From: Methylomarinum sp.
GTDB taxonomy: Bacteria; Pseudomonadota; Gammaproteobacteria; Methylococcales; Methylomonadaceae
Length of the DNA stretch: 8,678 nt
NCBI GenBank assembly: GCA_013139755.1
Contig: WTAG01000508.1
Location: 1-8,678, forward strand
Direction of reading: 5' to 3'
Within the stretch, counting starts at the first letter, position 1, and every line of letters begins with the position of its first letter. This document shows positions 7,117-8,678 of this stretch, piece after piece. Made by a program: the position numbers and the translations under genes. The notes under the pieces are model-generated. The model had not been told where the DNA came from. It ran no database searches and saw only the letters and a program-made list of their open reading frames with translations.

Positions 7117-7998
7117 ATGATTCGACTACTCTACATTAGCTCGGCAACCAAGCCGATGACCGATGAACAACTGCTGCAATTATTACAAGAATGCCGCAAG
7201 TTAAATAGTAAGGAAGGCATTACCGGAATGCTGTTGTATTGTGGTGAATCTTTTATCCAGGTTTTGGAAGGCAATGAAGAAGATGTTGATACGCTATTTA
7301 AAGTCATTAAAAAAGACCCGCGCCATACTAATGTAACTGTGCTGGAAAGAAAGAAAATTACCGAACGTAAGTTTGCCGACTGGAGCATGGGCTTTAAAAA
7401 TATTTCCGATGCCGATTTGCAAGATGTTAACGGTCTGAATAGTTTCTTCGAAAACGACATTCATTCGGATTATTTTATCCACGAACAAAATATTTTCGCT
7501 TTGTTGATGCAACATTTCAGAAAGAAATGCAGGGCACAAAGGGATCATATTGAACTTCCTACCGAAGATGTGAAACCGTTAATACAGTTTCTACACAAAT
7601 CCATTATTGCCATGGTCAATACGTTGGCCATCTTAATGGTATTCGTTATTGTTGTTGGCGTTTGGGACGTAGTTTATGTCATCTACGAGAAAATGTTTGC
7701 GACCCCCGTATTTCATATTGGAATTGGCGATATTTTGCAGACATTTGGCGCGTTTATGGCGGTTTTAATTGCTATAGAAATCTTTGTTAATATCACGCTT
7801 TATCTACGTACCGATGTGATCCCGGTAAAGCTGGTGGTTGCTACAGCACTGATGGCTATTTGCAGGAAGATAATTATCTTTGACTTTCATGATTTATCCC
7901 CCCAATACATCTATGCCAGCGGTGTTGTGGTGCTAGGGCTAGGAATTACCTATTGGCTGGTAGAAAAAATTCATAGTAAGAATGATCAAAGTAACTGA
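7117..7998 (+). CDS. BLUF blue-light sensor fused to a PsiE-family membrane domain
   Basis: This is a 293-residue two-domain protein. Residues 1-95 form a BLUF domain, which senses blue light through bound flavin. Tyr6, Asn30, Gln48, Trp89 and Met91 reproduce exactly the spacing of Tyr21, Asn45, Gln63, Trp104 and Met106 of AppA, and GITGMLLY (34-41) and FIQVLEG (46-52) are family hallmarks, so the photoactive site looks complete. A polar, probably helical linker (about 96-155) follows. Residues about 163-283 hold four hydrophobic segments (about 164-190, 206-230, 235-255 and 265-282). The third and fourth resemble E. coli PsiE (conserved Arg-X-Ile-Ile and Ile-Tyr-Ala-Ser then a Leu/Val-rich helix). 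PsiE is induced by phosphate starvation and has no known biochemical activity. The protein should sit in the inner membrane with the BLUF domain in the cytoplasm. Base composition appears somewhat richer in G+C than the neighbours, which could mean separate acquisition. Confidence 0.88.
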   Translation: MIRLLYISSATKPMTDEQLLQLLQECRKLNSKEGITGMLLYCGESFIQVLEGNEEDVDTLFKVIKKDPRHTNVTVLERKKITERKFADWSMGFKNISDADLQDVNGLNSFFENDIHSDYFIHEQNIFALLMQHFRKKCRAQRDHIELPTEDVKPLIQFLHKSIIAMVNTLAILMVFVIVVGVWDVVYVIYEKMFATPVFHIGIGDILQTFGAFMAVLIAIEIFVNITLYLRTDVIPVKLVVATALMAICRKIIIFDFHDLSPQYIYASGVVVLGLGITYWLVEKIHSKNDQSN

Positions 7999-8003
7999 AA
8001 TAA

Positions 8004-8390
8004 AGTATCAAAAAATGAGCTATTAAATTGCTCGAAACTTTTGCTAAAGCAGCGAAAGCAAGCATCCCCTAAGTATGTTAAAGAGTGGGCTGAGACACAG
8101 ACAACATATCGGCTCTATGCTAAGAGAGTGTCACATGGGACAAATTACTCAAAGCACATACATATCAAGTCAAACAACGTACTATAGTCACTGTTATTTT
8201 ATTCTTACACGATACAACTGAGTAAGATTTTAATGGTCTGGAAACTGAAGATTTAGAACGCTTGTCTTATGATGCACTGCACGGTATGGATATGTCATTG
8301 AGGAAAAACTAAATCAGATGGAGATCCAGAGGACTCAAGACTGCGTATATGCTCTGCAAATAGCTCGCAAGCCAGAAGGTCTGAGTTATT
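8004..8390 (+). pseudogene. Degenerate transposase remnant, IS4/Tn5-type
   Basis: Only pieces of the N-terminal half of a transposase remain, in several frames. Residues AIKLLETFAKAAKASIP (8019-8069, with a TGA just before it that may be a mutated CGA) resemble the Tnp_DNA_bind region. A one-base shift in a CCCC run (8066-8069) leads to PKYVKEWAETQTTYRLYA (8068-8121), the W-AET-YR motif of the family. Frame zero resumes at 8157 with HTYQVKQRTIV and then LHDTTE, a TAA stop at 8223-8225 and DFNGL, matching the catalytic QDTT-LDF motif, followed by LSYDALHGMDM. A last trace, IARKPEG, lies near 8360-8380 in the third frame. The C-terminal catalytic Glu region and both IS ends are absent or unrecognisable. 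It cannot encode an active transposase. Confidence 0.75.
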
Positions 8391-8625
8391 AGTTGTGTAT
8401 AAGGAGATGTATATAACCTCGCTGATTTCTATAACCTCAAATGCATGTTTTTATACCTATCAATCATTTTTAGTGGCTATTTCTTGGTATCATATTACCT
8501 TATGATTTGTATGGCAAATACCAGGTACACTCCACAGCCGAATAAATAACAAATAATATTCATCCAATATAAAACTAAAAAAAAGCCATATTCTGAATAA
8601 AAAATAAACAAAGGTTCTTCAAAAT
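8391..8625. other. AT-rich non-coding stretch
   Basis: No credible gene is seen. It contains AAGGAG followed at once by an ATG (8406) opening a 32-codon frame, but the spacing is too short for use. The rest is A/T-rich and should contain the promoter of the gene starting at 8626. No transposon end could be recognised. Confidence 0.4.
8412..8438. repeat. Short direct repeat, two copies of TATAACCTC
   Basis: The 9-base word TATAACCTC occurs at 8412-8420 and again at 8430-8438, separated by nine bases. It could be a paired protein-binding site or a scar beside the transposase remnant; chance is also possible in such AT-rich DNA. Confidence 0.35.
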
Positions 8626-8678
8626 ATGAAAAATACCCTTTCACTTCTACTCTTTATAATATTCTGTCTGAATCTTTC
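8626..8678 (+). CDS. Start of a probable exported protein, cut by the window edge
   Basis: An ATG at 8626 opens a frame running off the right edge. The 17 visible codons read Met-Lys-Asn-Thr and then an unbroken hydrophobic stretch (LSLLLFIIFCLNL), the layout of a Sec signal peptide or an N-terminal membrane anchor. AAAGG lies about eleven bases upstream, a weak and distant ribosome site. The Cys at residue 14 has Ile-Ile-Phe before it, which is a poor lipobox. Function cannot be judged from this fragment, and the call depends on the frame staying open beyond the window. Confidence 0.45.
   Translation, partial: MKNTLSLLLFIIFCLNL

Noticed and set aside
6645..7548. Several minus-strand frames of 70-109 residues opposite the COG1090 and BLUF-PsiE genes
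   Set aside because: All are antisense to strongly supported genes and overlap one another; none has a credible product.

Overview
The window looks like chromosomal DNA from an AT-rich gammaproteobacterial methanotroph or related methylotroph (Methylococcales-like). The main evidence is a gene for MtdB, the NAD(P)-dependent methylene-tetrahydromethanopterin dehydrogenase, an enzyme of C1 oxidation that is largely confined to methylotrophs and relatives. The taxonomic assignment is an inference; no rRNA or other marker is present.

Layout, left to right. (1) At 1-720 (+) is the 3' part of a TPR-like helical repeat protein whose start lies outside the window. (2) Convergent with it, at 741-1634 (-), is mtdB. 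(3) A 280-base gap holds candidate mtdB promoters and, at 1809-1834, a hairpin terminator for the next leftward operon. (4) At 1915-6057 (-) is a tight three-gene operon, read right to left: a STAS anti-sigma-factor antagonist (5719-6057), an RsbW/SpoIIAB-type ATPase (5282-5710) and a short-form, large-type NAD-specific glutamate dehydrogenase (1915-5271). The gaps are 8 and 10 bases, and the Shine-Dalgarno of the dehydrogenase overlaps the stop codon of the ATPase gene. (5) A 129-base divergent intergenic region separates this operon from two rightward genes: a COG1090/TIGR01777 (YfcH/SDR39U1-like) epimerase-fold protein (6187-7080) and, 36 bases later, a protein with an N-terminal BLUF blue-light sensor and a C-terminal four-helix membrane domain of the PsiE family (7117-7998). 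(6) Immediately after that stop codon is a frameshifted remnant of a Tn5/IS4-type transposase (about 8004-8390). (7) The window ends in AT-rich non-coding DNA and the first 17 codons of a gene with a signal-peptide-like start (8626 onward).

How the parts may work together. The STAS/ATPase pair has the residues expected of a partner-switching module (phosphorylatable Ser, Bergerat-fold ATP site). It is translationally linked to glutamate catabolism rather than to a sigma factor. The divergently transcribed pair combines a light sensor with an uncharacterised membrane domain and an SDR-like protein. The BLUF-PsiE protein is the strongest candidate for a little-described system here: its flavin-site residues match known BLUF domains at exact spacing, while its output domain is a membrane module of unknown biochemical role.
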